This document shows, piece by piece, positions 1 to 9,065 of a DNA stretch of 64,000 nt (positions are counted from its first letter, which is position 1; every line of letters starts with the position of its first letter). The DNA is taken from assembly GCA_017398545.1 (NCBI GenBank), contig JAFQFT010000011.1, positions 49,642-113,641 on the forward strand. Direction: 5' to 3'. Source of the stretch: Bacilli bacterium. GTDB taxonomy: Bacteria > Bacillota_I > Bacilli_A > ML615J-28 > CAG-313. Below the pieces are notes generated by a model. The model saw nothing but the letters and a program-made list of their open reading frames with translations, was not told the DNA's origin and ran no database searches. Position numbers and translations under genes: made by a program.

Positions 1-252
1 TACAATAGTTTTTCTACCCACATGACGAACTAACTTAATAAAGTTAATAACATCATAAGCTATAAAACGACCATATTTTTTCTCTTCATCAAAAGCTTTA
101 AAAAAGACATACAAACCTTCTTGTAAATAAGGCTGAAACTTTTTCATTTGGCTTCTTGTTAGACGAAAATGATAGATACGTTTTTTATATAAGATTTCAA
201 AGATTCTGTCATCTTCGTAAACATTTCTTATTCTACCACAAAAGGTTTGCAT
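1..252 (-). CDS. Conserved hypothetical protein, N-terminal part (runs off the left edge)
   Basis: An open frame of 84 codons runs without a stop from an ATG at 252 to the window edge, so the C-terminus is missing. An AAAGGA ribosome site lies about 8 bases upstream and the gene follows gerE by 15 bases, so the two are probably cotranscribed. The visible part is rich in Arg, Lys, Phe and Tyr (begins MQTFCGRIRNVYEDDRIFEI) with no signal peptide or membrane segment. I do not recognise the family. The linkage to gerE could mean a sporulation role, but this is only context. Confidence 0.7.
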   Translation of the reverse strand, partial: MQTFCGRIRNVYEDDRIFEILYKKRIYHFRLTRSQMKKFQPYLQEGLYVFFKAFDEEKKYGRFIAYDVINFIKLVRHVGRKTIV

Positions 253-267
253 AAACGTTTGTCCTTT

Positions 268-474
268 CTAAAATTTAATTTCATCCATTTTAATTAATTC
301 TAAAATGGCTTGACTTCTTCCTTTTACACCAAGTTTTTGTATAACATTAGATATATGATTTCTTACAGTTTTAGATGTAATATCTAATTTTTCTGCAATC
401 ATTTCTGTATCATATTGTTTTACTAAAAGTTCAAATATTTGACGCTCTCTTGGTGTTAGAAAATTATTATTCAT
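268..474 (-). CDS. gerE: LuxR-type spore coat regulator GerE
   Basis: A 68-residue protein that is nothing but a LuxR/GerE helix-turn-helix domain. From memory it matches Bacillus GerE closely, including KTVRNHISN and QKLGVKGRSQA in the recognition helix and dimerisation helix; both the short length and the absence of a receiver domain fit GerE rather than a response regulator. In Bacillus GerE acts late in the mother cell with sigma-K to control coat genes. An alternative GTG nine bases upstream is part of the ribosome site, so the ATG at 474 is preferred. It lies just downstream of uvrC, a linkage also seen in Bacillus subtilis (uvrC-sdh-gerE), and has its own sigma-K-like promoter. Confidence 0.92.
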   Translation of the reverse strand: MNNNFLTPRERQIFELLVKQYDTEMIAEKLDITSKTVRNHISNVIQKLGVKGRSQAILELIKMDEIKF

Positions 475-497
475 TTTAATCACCTTTTCCTTCTATT

Positions 498-525
498 TAT
501 TTTATGAAGAAAAAAGTATATTTGT
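498..525 (-). promoter_or_regulatory. Sigma-K-like promoter of gerE
   Basis: On the minus strand AC (524-525), a 17-base spacer and CATAAAATA (498-506) match the sigma-K consensus AC-N16/17-CATANNNTA exactly. It sits in the short gap between the uvrC stop and the gerE ribosome site. In Bacillus gerE is itself a sigma-K gene, which agrees. Promoter function is inferred. Confidence 0.6.
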
Positions 526-532
526 TACCTCT

Positions 533-2329
533 TTATTTAGCATTTAGTTTATTTAATAATTCTTCAGCAATTTTTTTAGGAATTCCAAGTGAAACTAACT
601 TTTCTACACTACTAGAAGCTATTTCTTCAATTGAATTAAATGCTTTTAAAAGTGTCATTTTTCTTCTTTTACCAATTCCTTCAACTTCATCTAGACTACT
701 ATTAAAAGTATTTTTAGTATGCGTTTCTTTAAAGAATGTTATCGCAAATCTATGAACTTCATCTTGCATTGCCTCTAATAACAAAAATAAATTAGAATGT
801 TTATCAATTTCTATTTCCACTAAATCTTTTGTAACAATAGCTTTTGTACGGTGACGATCATCTTTTTCAAGTCCCATTAGATATATATCACTAATACCTA
901 ATTTTTCAAATACCACTTTAGCTGCTCTTACTTGAGGAATACCTCCATCAACAATTACAAGATTAGGCTTTCTTAAATTATCTTTTAAAACTCTTGTATA
1001 TCTTCTTGTTAGGACTTCTTGCATTGTATGATAATCATCGGCACCAATAACTGTTTTTATATTATACTTCCTATAATCTTTAGGAGATCTAATCCCATCA
1101 ATATATGTAACCATCGCTGATATTGGACTAGCACCTTGAATATTAGAGTTATCAAATAATTCTATTACTTTTGGATAACTAATATTAAGAAGATTAGATA
1201 GTTCTATTAATGGTTCCTTAGTTTTAGATAATTTAATTAATCTTAATTTATCTAAATTATCTAAATTATTTTTCGCATTTTCACAAACTAAATCAACTAA
1301 CTTCTTCTTTATTCCTCTTACAGGAACATATGTTTTTACATTTAATAATTCACTTATTATATTAATACCTTCTATATATGGTGTAAGAATTTCAGATGGA
1401 ACTAATACATCTTTTGAATCATAAAAAGTATATATATAAGATACAAGTAAATCATCTAAATTATCTACTACATCGAACACTTCTCCACTACGTTCAATTA
1501 TTCTACCACTTCTCATATGTAACACTTGAACACATACCGTTTCATTAGCTACATAGAAACCAAATATATCTCTAGTTTTACCATCATTTAATGTCATTGT
1601 TTGTTTTTCCATTAAACTAGTAACACTAGTAATAATATTACGATACTCAATAGCTTTTTCAAATTCTAAATTTTCACTAGCTACTTCCATCTTTTCTTTT
1701 AAAATATTTAAAAGTTCAGTATCGTTTCCATTTAAGAATTTAGAAACACTCGTAATATATTCTTCATAATCATCTTTAGTAACAGTATTTTCACATGGTG
1801 CAAGACATTGTCCCATATCATAATATAAACAATGTTTCTTAGGTATTTGATTACATTTTCTAAACGGATATACTTTATTTAATATTTCACATGTATCACG
1901 ACATGCAGAAACATTAGGATATGGACCAAATAATTTACCACTATTTTTTTTATTACCTAATTTTACATCTCTTGTAACAATTAACCTTGGATGTGTTTCT
2001 TTAGTTAAACATATATAGGGGTATGTTTTATCATCCATAAGTAGGATATTATAATGAGGTCTGTATTCTTTAATAAAGTTATGTTCTAATAAAAATGCTT
2101 CTGTTTCACTTCGCGTAATAATATACTCAAAATCAACAACTTCAGATACCATTTGTGTAGTTTTTGCGTCATGACTTCCTGTAAAATAACTTTTAAGTCT
2201 ATTTGCAAGAAGTTTTGCTTTACCTACATAAATAATGACACCATCTTTATTATACATTTGGTAGCAACCTGGTTTAAGTGGAACAAGTGAAAGTTTTGCC
2301 TTTATGTGTTCTAAAATCTTATCTTCCAT
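533..2329 (-). CDS. uvrC: Excinuclease ABC subunit C (UvrC)
   Basis: Nucleotide excision repair endonuclease that makes both incisions at lesions loaded by UvrA/UvrB. At 598 residues it has normal length. The N-terminal GIY-YIG nuclease domain (about residues 15-95, with GVIIYVGKAKLLANRLKSYF), the UVR UvrB-binding motif (about 195-235, FEKAIEYRN), the RNase H-like C-terminal nuclease domain (DGGIPQVRAA around 455) and terminal helix-hairpin-helix repeats (VEGIGKRRKMTLLKAF) are all visible. Cytoplasmic. It lies downstream of malQ and upstream of gerE. Confidence 0.97.
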   Translation of the reverse strand: MEDKILEHIKAKLSLVPLKPGCYQMYNKDGVIIYVGKAKLLANRLKSYFTGSHDAKTTQMVSEVVDFEYIITRSETEAFLLEHNFIKEYRPHYNILLMDDKTYPYICLTKETHPRLIVTRDVKLGNKKNSGKLFGPYPNVSACRDTCEILNKVYPFRKCNQIPKKHCLYYDMGQCLAPCENTVTKDDYEEYITSVSKFLNGNDTELLNILKEKMEVASENLEFEKAIEYRNIITSVTSLMEKQTMTLNDGKTRDIFGFYVANETVCVQVLHMRSGRIIERSGEVFDVVDNLDDLLVSYIYTFYDSKDVLVPSEILTPYIEGINIISELLNVKTYVPVRGIKKKLVDLVCENAKNNLDNLDKLRLIKLSKTKEPLIELSNLLNISYPKVIELFDNSNIQGASPISAMVTYIDGIRSPKDYRKYNIKTVIGADDYHTMQEVLTRRYTRVLKDNLRKPNLVIVDGGIPQVRAAKVVFEKLGISDIYLMGLEKDDRHRTKAIVTKDLVEIEIDKHSNLFLLLEAMQDEVHRFAITFFKETHTKNTFNSSLDEVEGIGKRRKMTLLKAFNSIEEIASSSVEKLVSLGIPKKIAEELLNKLNAK

Positions 2330-2348
2330 TTAAACACCTATTAATAAA

Positions 2349-3818
2349 TTATTTATTATTATCTCTACGATAGACTTTAGTTAATTTAGCAATATAATCA
2401 CATAAATCACTATTCATATCATTTTTTTCAATTCTAAAAGTCCAATTTCCACCAAGGACTGAAGGTGTGTTAATTCTTGCCTCAAGACCTTTTTGTAAAT
2501 AATCCCAAAATGGTATAATAGCTAAATTACATACAGATGAAAGTGCTGCACGAATAAGTTCATTTCCTACTTCATAAGGATTATCAAAATGTAGATATTC
2601 ATGTATAAAAGCTTTTTCTTCATCACTTAAAGTGTTATACCATCCTCTAACAGGAGGATTATCATGAGTACCAGTATATACTACATCACTCTTAGTTAAA
2701 TGGTGTGGCATATGTTCTGAATCACCTTTTGGATCAAAACCAAATTCTAATATTTTCATACCAGGATATCCTAATTTTTTAAGCATCTTATGAACACCTT
2801 CTGTTAAGAATCCTAGGTTTTCAGCAATAATATCAACTTCACCTAAAGCTTTCTTAATTGCGTTAAATAAACTAACATTAGGACCCTTTTTCCATTTACC
2901 ACGCATTGCGTCAGTATCAGTAGCTGGTATTGCAAAATATGCTTCAAATCCTCTAAAATGATCGATTCTAATTGTATCAAATAACTTAGCTGCTACTTCA
3001 ACACGTCTTACCCACCAAGCATAATTATCTTCTTTCATCACTTTATAATCATATAAAGGATTACCCCAAAGTTGACCAAGTGGTGCAAAGTCATCAGCAG
3101 GACATCCTGCAACCATTAAAGGAACTAAGTCACTTCCTAATTGGAAAAGTTTAGGATTTGCCCATACATCTGAAGAATCAAGTGCTGTATATATTGGCAT
3201 ATCACCAATTATTTTAATACCTTTAGAATTAGCATAATCTCTTAAAGCATTCCATTGTTTAAAGAAAACATATTGTGTAAATTTCCAAAAGTTTACATCA
3301 TCTAAATATTCTTTTTTAAAACTATTTAACGCTTTTTTATCACGATATTTATAAGAGTCTTCCCACTCTAAAAAAGATACACCATTATGATAGTCTTTAA
3401 GTGTCATAAATAAAGCGAAATCTTCCAACCAGTCTTTATGTTCTTTTTCAAACTTTTTCATAAGTTTTACATCAAACTTAGAAAAAGCTTTTTTTAATAC
3501 AAGATACCTAGTGTTATACAGTTTACCATAATCTATTACTAGCGATTCATCTAATAAATAATCATAATCAGATTCTTCTAATAATCCATCTTCTTTTAAT
3601 AAATCAAAATCAATAAAATATGGATTTCCCGCAAATACTGAAAATGATTGATATGGGCTATCTCCATAAGACGTTGGTCCGATTGGTAGAACTTGCCAAT
3701 ATGATTGATGACATTTTTCCAAAAAATCAACAAACTCATAAGCCTCTTTTCCCAGTGTTCCAATACCATATGAATTAGGAAGACTGAATATTGGTAAAAG
3801 TATTCCACTAGTTCTCAT
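2349..3818 (-). CDS. malQ: 4-alpha-glucanotransferase (amylomaltase, GH77)
   Basis: Transfers alpha-1,4-glucan segments between maltodextrins, feeding glucose and glucose-1-phosphate into glycolysis. It is 489 residues, the usual amylomaltase length, and starts with the family N-terminus (RTSGILLPIFSLPNSYGIGT). GH77 features seen are SYGDSPYQSFSVFAGNPYFI near the N-terminus, IGDMPIYTALDSSDVWANP in the middle, IRIDHFRGFEAYFAIP with the catalytic Asp, AENLGFLTEGV with the acid/base Glu, and GTHDNPPVRGW. It follows rbfA by 12 bases and probably continues the same operon, although its function is unrelated to translation. Confidence 0.95.
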   Translation of the reverse strand: MRTSGILLPIFSLPNSYGIGTLGKEAYEFVDFLEKCHQSYWQVLPIGPTSYGDSPYQSFSVFAGNPYFIDFDLLKEDGLLEESDYDYLLDESLVIDYGKLYNTRYLVLKKAFSKFDVKLMKKFEKEHKDWLEDFALFMTLKDYHNGVSFLEWEDSYKYRDKKALNSFKKEYLDDVNFWKFTQYVFFKQWNALRDYANSKGIKIIGDMPIYTALDSSDVWANPKLFQLGSDLVPLMVAGCPADDFAPLGQLWGNPLYDYKVMKEDNYAWWVRRVEVAAKLFDTIRIDHFRGFEAYFAIPATDTDAMRGKWKKGPNVSLFNAIKKALGEVDIIAENLGFLTEGVHKMLKKLGYPGMKILEFGFDPKGDSEHMPHHLTKSDVVYTGTHDNPPVRGWYNTLSDEEKAFIHEYLHFDNPYEVGNELIRAALSSVCNLAIIPFWDYLQKGLEARINTPSVLGGNWTFRIEKNDMNSDLCDYIAKLTKVYRRDNNK

Positions 3819-3830
3819 ATATATATTCCT

Positions 3831-4169
3831 CTATTTCTTTAAATTTTCAATAACTTCATTAATATGATTCCCATAAGTTAGAGATTCATCATATTTAAAA
3901 CGAAGTTCTGGAGTTTTTCTTAAATCTAAACGGTGAGCAAGTTCACTTCTTAAGAATCCTTTAGCCTGTTCTAAAGCTTTCTTAGTAGCTTCGATTTCAC
4001 CATCATTACCTAAAACTGTATACCATACCATAGCAACACTCATATCTTTATTAAGTGCTACTTTAGTAATAGATACAAATTTAATTAATTCATTGTGAAC
4101 TTCACTAAAAATAATACTAGCTAGTTCTCTTTCAATGATTTTTTCTACACGTTGAATACGATAAGCCAT
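3831..4169 (-). CDS. rbfA: Ribosome-binding factor A
   Basis: A 112-residue KH-like protein needed for late maturation of the 30S subunit and processing of the 16S rRNA 5' end. It begins with the typical MAYRIQRVEKIIERELASII and contains MSVAMVWYTVLG and LDLRKTPELRFKYDESL, the conserved end of the KH fold. It lies 2 bases downstream of infB, the position rbfA holds in most Firmicutes. Confidence 0.95.
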   Translation of the reverse strand: MAYRIQRVEKIIERELASIIFSEVHNELIKFVSITKVALNKDMSVAMVWYTVLGNDGEIEATKKALEQAKGFLRSELAHRLDLRKTPELRFKYDESLTYGNHINEVIENLKK

Positions 4170-4171
4170 AA

Positions 4172-6655
4172 TTATTCACGCTCTGTTTCTTCCATAATGA
4201 AGCATTCTAAGCGGTCTCCAACTTTAACATCATTAAAGTGTTCAATAGTAATACCACAATCGTATCCTTCTTTTACTTCTTTAACGTCTTCTTTAAAACG
4301 TCTAAGACCTGCTATCTTACCTGTATAAATAACAATACTATCACGAATTACTCTAATAGTTCCACCTCTTACAATTGTTCCTCTAGTTACCATAGAACCA
4401 GCAATTGTCCCAATTCTAGAGATTTTGAATAATTCACGTACTTCTGCTTCACCTGTAACTTTTTCTTCAAATACTGGATCAAGCATACCTTTAGCTGCTT
4501 TTTCAATATCTTCTTGTAATTTATAAATAATATTATATAAACGAATTTCAACATTCTTTTCTTTTGCAAGGTCACTAATTTGACTTGTAGGACGAATATT
4601 AAAGCCAACAATAATTGCATGAGATGCGATAGCAAGACTTATATCATTATCAGTAACACCACCAACACGAGCACTAATAATATTAATCTTAGTTCCTTCA
4701 ATTTGAATCTTATCAACTAAACCTTTAATTGCTTCAATAGAACCCTGAACATCACACTTAATGATTAAGTTTAGTACTTTTAACTCACCATTTGCTTCAG
4801 ACATAATTTCATTTAATGATGCAGCTCTTGCAGAACCCATTTCTTCATTAAATTTATTTTGAGCACGTACTTCAGCAATGGCTCTTGCTTTTCTTTCATC
4901 ATCTAATGCCATGAATTTTTCACCAGCAAATGGAACTTCTGCAATACCAGTAATTTCAACTGGTTTAGCAGGACCAGCTACTTTAACTTGACGACCAAGT
5001 TCATCTTGCATTGCACGTACACGACCATAAGTTGTACCTACAACAATCATGTCACCAACTTTTAAAGTACCATTTTGAACAAGAAGTGTTGCAACAGGAC
5101 CACGACCTTTATCAAGTCTTGCTTCAATTACAGTACCAATTGCTAAACGTTTAGGATTAGCTTTATATTCATTCATATCACTTGTTAAAATGACCATTTC
5201 AAGTAAGTCATCAACACCTTTACCTGTAAGTGCTGAGATTGGAACAAAAATAGTATCCCCACCCCATTCTTCAGCAATAAGGTTATAAGACATTAATTCT
5301 TGTTTTACACGATCAGGATTGGCAGTTGGTTTATCCATTTTATTAATCGCAACAATAATTGGAACACCAGCAGCTTGAGCATGTTCAATAGCTTCTTTTG
5401 TTTGAGGCATCATACCATCATCAGCAGCAACTACTAGAATAACAATATCAGTAACTTGTGCACCACGAGCACGCATTTCAGTAAATGCAGCATGCCCTGG
5501 AGTATCAATAAATGTAATTAAACGACCATCTTTTTGAACTTGATAAGCCCCGATATGTTGTGTAATACCACCAGCTTCACCACGAACAACGTGACTACTT
5601 CTAATTGTATCTAAAAGTGTAGTTTTACCATGGTCAACGTGACCCATAATTGTAACAATAGCAGGACGTGGTTCTAAGTCTTCAGGACTGTCTTCAATTT
5701 CAATTTCATCAAATCTGATTAAATCAGTAATTTGTTTATCTTTTACTTCAAAGTTATATTCCATTGCGATAAGTTCAATAGTATCTCTATCTAATGTTTG
5801 AGTTGCAGATGCAAAAATACCCATTGAAGTAAATAACTTTTTAACTAAATCAGTTACAGAAATTCCAAGTTCTTCAGCAACATCCATAACAGTCATATTA
5901 AGTTCATAATAAAGAACATTTTCTTCTTTCTTTTGTTCAATAGTACCAGCTAATTTTTCAGCACGACTCTTATGTTGTTTAGGTTTCTTACTAACAACTT
6001 TATCTCTAGTACTAACTTTTGGTTTAATTCTATTATTTCCTCCACCTTCATAATGACCATCTTCTAAGAATTCATCATATTTATCTAAGAATTCTTCATC
6101 TACTAATGTTTCAACAATTTCATCTTTATAAGATGGAATATCACTAGGACGTGGTTTAGAATTAGATTTATTGTTATTGTTATTGTTGTTATTATTATTT
6201 CCTTGTTTACCTGGTTGTTTATTTTCTGGTTTATCTTGTTTTGATGGTTGTTTATTTTCTGGTTTACCAGGTTGTTTGTTTTCCGATTTGCCTTGTTTTG
6301 ATGGTTGTTTATTTTCTGGTTTACCTTGTTTTCCAGGTTGTTTATTTTCTTGTTTTCCAGGTTGTTTATTTTCTGGTTTTACATTACTAGCACCAGATTG
6401 TTTATTTTCAGGTTTACCAGCTTTTCCAGCATTATCAGGTGCTGCTTGTTTACTAGGTGCTGGTTTTGGTGCTACTGGTTTAGCTTTAGTTTTAAATGGA
6501 TAAGGTACTCCATAATGTTTAGCTAATTTCTTTTCTAAATTTTTATCAAGATCACTTTCTTCTGTATATGTTTGTCCAACAGCAACATTTTTTAATAATT
6601 TTAATAAATCTGCAGTTGACACCTTTAAGAATTCCGCTACTTCTTTAACTTTCAT
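4172..6655 (-). CDS. infB: Translation initiation factor IF-2
   Basis: GTPase that brings formyl-Met-tRNA to the 30S subunit. The 827-residue protein has an N-terminal IF2_N helix (residues 1-50), a long low-complexity linker (about 60-240) with imperfect [14 protein letters not shown] repeats and a run of ten Asn, a second IF2_N domain (about 245-305), the G domain with G1 GHVDHGKTT (338-346), DTPGHAAF and NKMDKP, then domains II-IV. It begins [10 protein letters not shown] after a GGAGAG ribosome site. Order with nusA, rnpM, the L7Ae-like gene and rbfA is the conserved nusA-infB operon. Confidence 0.98.
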   Translation of the reverse strand: MKVKEVAEFLKVSTADLLKLLKNVAVGQTYTEESDLDKNLEKKLAKHYGVPYPFKTKAKPVAPKPAPSKQAAPDNAGKAGKPENKQSGASNVKPENKQPGKQENKQPGKQGKPENKQPSKQGKSENKQPGKPENKQPSKQDKPENKQPGKQGNNNNNNNNNNKSNSKPRPSDIPSYKDEIVETLVDEEFLDKYDEFLEDGHYEGGGNNRIKPKVSTRDKVVSKKPKQHKSRAEKLAGTIEQKKEENVLYYELNMTVMDVAEELGISVTDLVKKLFTSMGIFASATQTLDRDTIELIAMEYNFEVKDKQITDLIRFDEIEIEDSPEDLEPRPAIVTIMGHVDHGKTTLLDTIRSSHVVRGEAGGITQHIGAYQVQKDGRLITFIDTPGHAAFTEMRARGAQVTDIVILVVAADDGMMPQTKEAIEHAQAAGVPIIVAINKMDKPTANPDRVKQELMSYNLIAEEWGGDTIFVPISALTGKGVDDLLEMVILTSDMNEYKANPKRLAIGTVIEARLDKGRGPVATLLVQNGTLKVGDMIVVGTTYGRVRAMQDELGRQVKVAGPAKPVEITGIAEVPFAGEKFMALDDERKARAIAEVRAQNKFNEEMGSARAASLNEIMSEANGELKVLNLIIKCDVQGSIEAIKGLVDKIQIEGTKINIISARVGGVTDNDISLAIASHAIIVGFNIRPTSQISDLAKEKNVEIRLYNIIYKLQEDIEKAAKGMLDPVFEEKVTGEAEVRELFKISRIGTIAGSMVTRGTIVRGGTIRVIRDSIVIYTGKIAGLRRFKEDVKEVKEGYDCGITIEHFNDVKVGDRLECFIMEETERE
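6170..6412 (-). repeat. Imperfect tandem repeat plus poly-Asn tract in the infB linker
   Basis: Codons 82-152 of infB encode six or seven imperfect copies of a [15 protein letters not shown] unit of 9-12 residues, followed by ten AAT/AAC codons (about 6170-6199). On the plus strand this reads as repeated TTGTTTATTTTCTGG blocks. It lies in the unstructured linker and is probably variable in copy number. Confidence 0.85.
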
Positions 6656-6659
6656 AGTT

Positions 6660-6974
6660 TTACTCTCCTTCTACTTCTACAGTATGATGTTTAAGAATGG
6701 CTTTAGAAAAACCTAAGTCCGCAATACCTAACACTTTATTATTATTAGATCCTATTGCATCACTCAATTCATCACTTGTAAAAGATTTTATAATCTTTAC
6801 GTTATAATAAAACGCTTTTTTCTCTATTTTATCTATTGTAGCTATTGAAGCATCTTTAGCTACTAAAATTAAATGTAAATCATTCCCTTGTAGTTTACTA
6901 ATTACTGCATCAGTTCCTACAATCACCTTGCCAGCTCTTTTAGCTAGCCCTAATAAAGATAATATTTTATTCAC
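6660..6974 (-). CDS. L7Ae-family ribosomal/RNA-binding protein (YlxQ-like)
   Basis: A 104-residue L7Ae/L30e-fold protein. The family signature is at the N-terminus ([20 protein letters not shown]) followed by LILVAKDAS and the [11 protein letters not shown] end. Firmicute YlxQ is a kink-turn binding protein encoded between ylxR and infB, the exact position here. It overlaps the end of rnpM by 8 bases and precedes infB by 4 bases, so it is translated from the same mRNA. Precise role in the cell is not settled for the family. Confidence 0.9.
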   Translation of the reverse strand: MNKILSLLGLAKRAGKVIVGTDAVISKLQGNDLHLILVAKDASIATIDKIEKKAFYYNVKIIKSFTSDELSDAIGSNNNKVLGIADLGFSKAILKHHTVEVEGE

Positions 6975-7245
6975 CTTGTGACACCTTCTTTAAAAGTTCA
7001 TCATATATTTCATCAGGTACTTGTATTTCTAAAAAACGATCTAATATATGTTTTTTCTTAGCCGCTTTAATAACATCTGAATCTTTACATAAATAAACAC
7101 CATGTCCACGAACTTTACCAGTATCATCAATAGTTACTTTACCATCTGGTTCTCTTACAACACGTAGTAAGTCTTTTTTAGGGAATTGATTTCCTGTAAT
7201 AACACACTTACGCATTGGAACTTTTTTAACAATAGGTGTTTTCAT
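6967..7245 (-). CDS. rnpM: RNase P modulator / YlxR family protein
   Basis: A 92-residue YlxR-fold protein with the defining start PMRKCVITGNQFPKKDLLRV and the GRGxYLC-like segment VRGHGVYLCKDSD. In Bacillus subtilis YlxR (RnpM) binds the RNase P RNA and modulates its activity. A GTG nine bases upstream belongs to the ribosome site AGGTG, so the ATG at 7245 is chosen. It lies between nusA and the L7Ae-like gene, as in other Firmicutes. Confidence 0.92.
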   Translation of the reverse strand: MKTPIVKKVPMRKCVITGNQFPKKDLLRVVREPDGKVTIDDTGKVRGHGVYLCKDSDVIKAAKKKHILDRFLEIQVPDEIYDELLKKVSQGE

Positions 7246-7258
7246 ATATATCACCTAT

Positions 7259-8344
7259 TTATGCAGTATATACATTAGGTTTGAAACGGATTTCTTCACG
7301 ATAAGCAGTTGTTTCATCCTTAATATCAATTCTCCAACCAGTAACTTGAGATGCAAGACGTACATTTTGACCACCTTTACCAATTGCTAAACTAAATTGT
7401 TCATCTGGTACAATAACAATAGCTTTATGCGTATCTTCATCAATTAATACAGAAATTACTTTAGCAGGAGTAAGTGCTTCTGCAATTAATAAAATTGGAT
7501 TGTCATTCCATTCAAAGATATCAATTCTTTCACCGTTTAATGCTTGGTTAATTTGTTTAATACGAGCTCCACCAACACCTACACATGCACCTTTAGCATC
7601 AACATTAATATTGTTAGACTTAATACCAATCTTAGAACGATTACCAGGTTCTCTTACAATATTAATTACTTCAATAACACCTTGTGCAATTTCAGGAATA
7701 TAAAGTTCAAATAAACGTTTAATAATTTCTTTATTAGAACGAGATACAAATACTTTAGGACTCTTAGTAGTTTCTTCAACTTTAGTTATAGTTACTTTAA
7801 TTTGTTTACCTGGAGCATAATTTTCACCAAATAATGCTTCTTCGATTGGCATAAAAGTTTGAGTATTCATACCTAGATTTAAAATAACTACTTTATCAGT
7901 TGCTTTATCAACAGTTGCAGTAACAACTTCACCTTCTTTAGATTTGAAGTATTCATAAGCACGTTTATAACCTAACTCTTTTAAGTTTTGAATAAATGTA
8001 GTTTTAAAACGTGTAGCACCTTTTCTACCAATTTCATTAAATGGAACTTCACGTTTAATAACTGATCCTACTCTAACTCTTGCTCTAATTTCTTTAGCTT
8101 GTTCTAAAGTAATTTGTCCTTCTAATTCAAGTTCTGGATTAATTTCTTCAACAACATTAAAAGTTTCAGTAATTCTTACCTTCTTTTGTTCATCATTAAA
8201 TTCTACTTCAATAATACCAGTGTGTCCTTCAGCTTGTGCAGCTTTAATTAACGCAATTTCAACAGCTCTAAAAACATCTTCTTTTTCTAAACGACGTTCT
8301 TCTGCAATAACTTCTAAATATTCATAAAAACCTTTACTAATCAT
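7259..8344 (-). CDS. nusA: Transcription termination/antitermination factor NusA
   Basis: RNA polymerase-associated factor for pausing, termination and rRNA antitermination. At 361 residues it has the short Firmicute form: the N-terminal polymerase-binding domain (about 1-125), an S1 domain (about 130-200; VVTATVDKATDKVVILNLG), and KH1/KH2 (about 230-350; GACVGVGGARIKQI and SLAIGKGGQNVRLA). It lacks the acidic C-terminal repeats of proteobacteria. The ribosome site AAGGGAG is strong. It lies 23 bases after rimP. Confidence 0.97.
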   Translation of the reverse strand: MISKGFYEYLEVIAEERRLEKEDVFRAVEIALIKAAQAEGHTGIIEVEFNDEQKKVRITETFNVVEEINPELELEGQITLEQAKEIRARVRVGSVIKREVPFNEIGRKGATRFKTTFIQNLKELGYKRAYEYFKSKEGEVVTATVDKATDKVVILNLGMNTQTFMPIEEALFGENYAPGKQIKVTITKVEETTKSPKVFVSRSNKEIIKRLFELYIPEIAQGVIEVINIVREPGNRSKIGIKSNNINVDAKGACVGVGGARIKQINQALNGERIDIFEWNDNPILLIAEALTPAKVISVLIDEDTHKAIVIVPDEQFSLAIGKGGQNVRLASQVTGWRIDIKDETTAYREEIRFKPNVYTA

Positions 8345-8367
8345 TTTCTTTCTCCCTTAATTCCTTT

Positions 8368-8835
8368 CTAAAACTTTACCGCAAGGCGTAGCTTTGCAAT
8401 TTTTGATTTTTCAATAGTTACTAGTTTTGTTCTTGTTTTATTTATTACATTTACATTTATAGAATCACTTGTATATGACTCTAAATATCCATAAATCTCT
8501 TTTTGATTAAAAGCACTCTCAATCTTTTCATATGTCTTAAGATATATATACTTACCAAGTGCTTTTTCCAAATCATCATCAGACTTTAATTCTCTTTCAA
8601 TACCTACAGTTGTCACTTCTAAATAATATCCATCAGGTAAATAATCATTTACTAAATCCAAGATTTCTTCATTTATTTTAGCAACATCATCAATATCAAT
8701 ATCAAAAGTATTTGGATCATCGATGGTTATACGAATAATATCTATTCCATATTCATTAACATGTTCTACAGATACTAGAATTTTTTGATATTTCTCGACT
8801 ATAGGCAGACTTAATTCATTAATCTTTCCAATCAT
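8368..8835 (-). CDS. rimP: Ribosome maturation factor RimP
   Basis: A 155-residue protein for assembly of the 30S subunit. The two-domain RimP layout is visible: N-terminal domain ending in DPNTFDIDIDDVAKINEEIL and LPDGYYLEVTTVGIERELKS, then a C-terminal SH3-like domain. It is the first gene of the rimP-nusA-rnpM-ylxQ-infB-rbfA operon and has a promoter and hairpin leader upstream. The AAAGG ribosome site is rather distant from the ATG. Confidence 0.93.
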   Translation of the reverse strand: MIGKINELSLPIVEKYQKILVSVEHVNEYGIDIIRITIDDPNTFDIDIDDVAKINEEILDLVNDYLPDGYYLEVTTVGIERELKSDDDLEKALGKYIYLKTYEKIESAFNQKEIYGYLESYTSDSINVNVINKTRTKLVTIEKSKIAKLRLAVKF

Positions 8836-8881
8836 AATATCTTAACCTTTCATTATTAAAATTTTATTTTTTCATAACAAA

Positions 8882-8905
8882 GGGTGAGCCATTTCTAGCT
8901 CACCT
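8882..8905 (-). promoter_or_regulatory. Hairpin in the 5' leader of the rimP-nusA-infB operon
   Basis: A perfect 7-base inverted repeat GGTGAGC (8883-8889) and GCTCACC (8898-8904) with an 8-base loop lies between the promoter and rimP. It is unusually GC-rich for this genome. On the minus strand it is followed by CTTTGTT, a poor T-run, so it may be a leaky attenuator or mRNA-stability element rather than a full terminator. The function is inferred. Confidence 0.5.
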
Positions 8906-8930
8906 CTTCTTGCCTTATTACTACATATAT

Positions 8931-8959
8931 ATGATACCATAAATTATCAAAATAGTCAA
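8931..8959 (-). promoter_or_regulatory. Sigma-A promoter of the rimP operon
   Basis: On the minus strand TTGACT (8954-8959), a 17-base spacer and TATCAT (8931-8936) form a near-consensus promoter about 95 bases upstream of the rimP ATG. Confidence 0.7.
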
Positions 8960-9010
8960 GTAATGTATCTTTAAACAACTAATATAATAAACTTTTTTAT
9001 AAAATTACTT

Positions 9011-9060
9011 TTCAAAGTCATAAATTTTTGATAAAATATCTATACTAAAAATTAAGGAGG
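9011..9060 (+). promoter_or_regulatory. Probable promoter of the nucleoside kinase gene
   Basis: TTTTCA, a 17-base gap and TAAAAT precede a consensus AAGGAGGT ribosome site directly before the ATG at 9066. The -35 box is weak. The gene diverges from rimP. Confidence 0.4.
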
Positions 9061-9065
9061 TAAAA

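Noticed and set aside
6171..6503. Plus-strand 110-codon Cys/Gly/Leu-rich open frame
   Set aside because: Antisense image of the infB repeat; no ribosome site, and the opposite strand is clearly coding.
8882..8905. Leader hairpin as terminator of a plus-strand gene
   Set aside because: No plus-strand gene ends here and there is no T-run after it on the plus strand.
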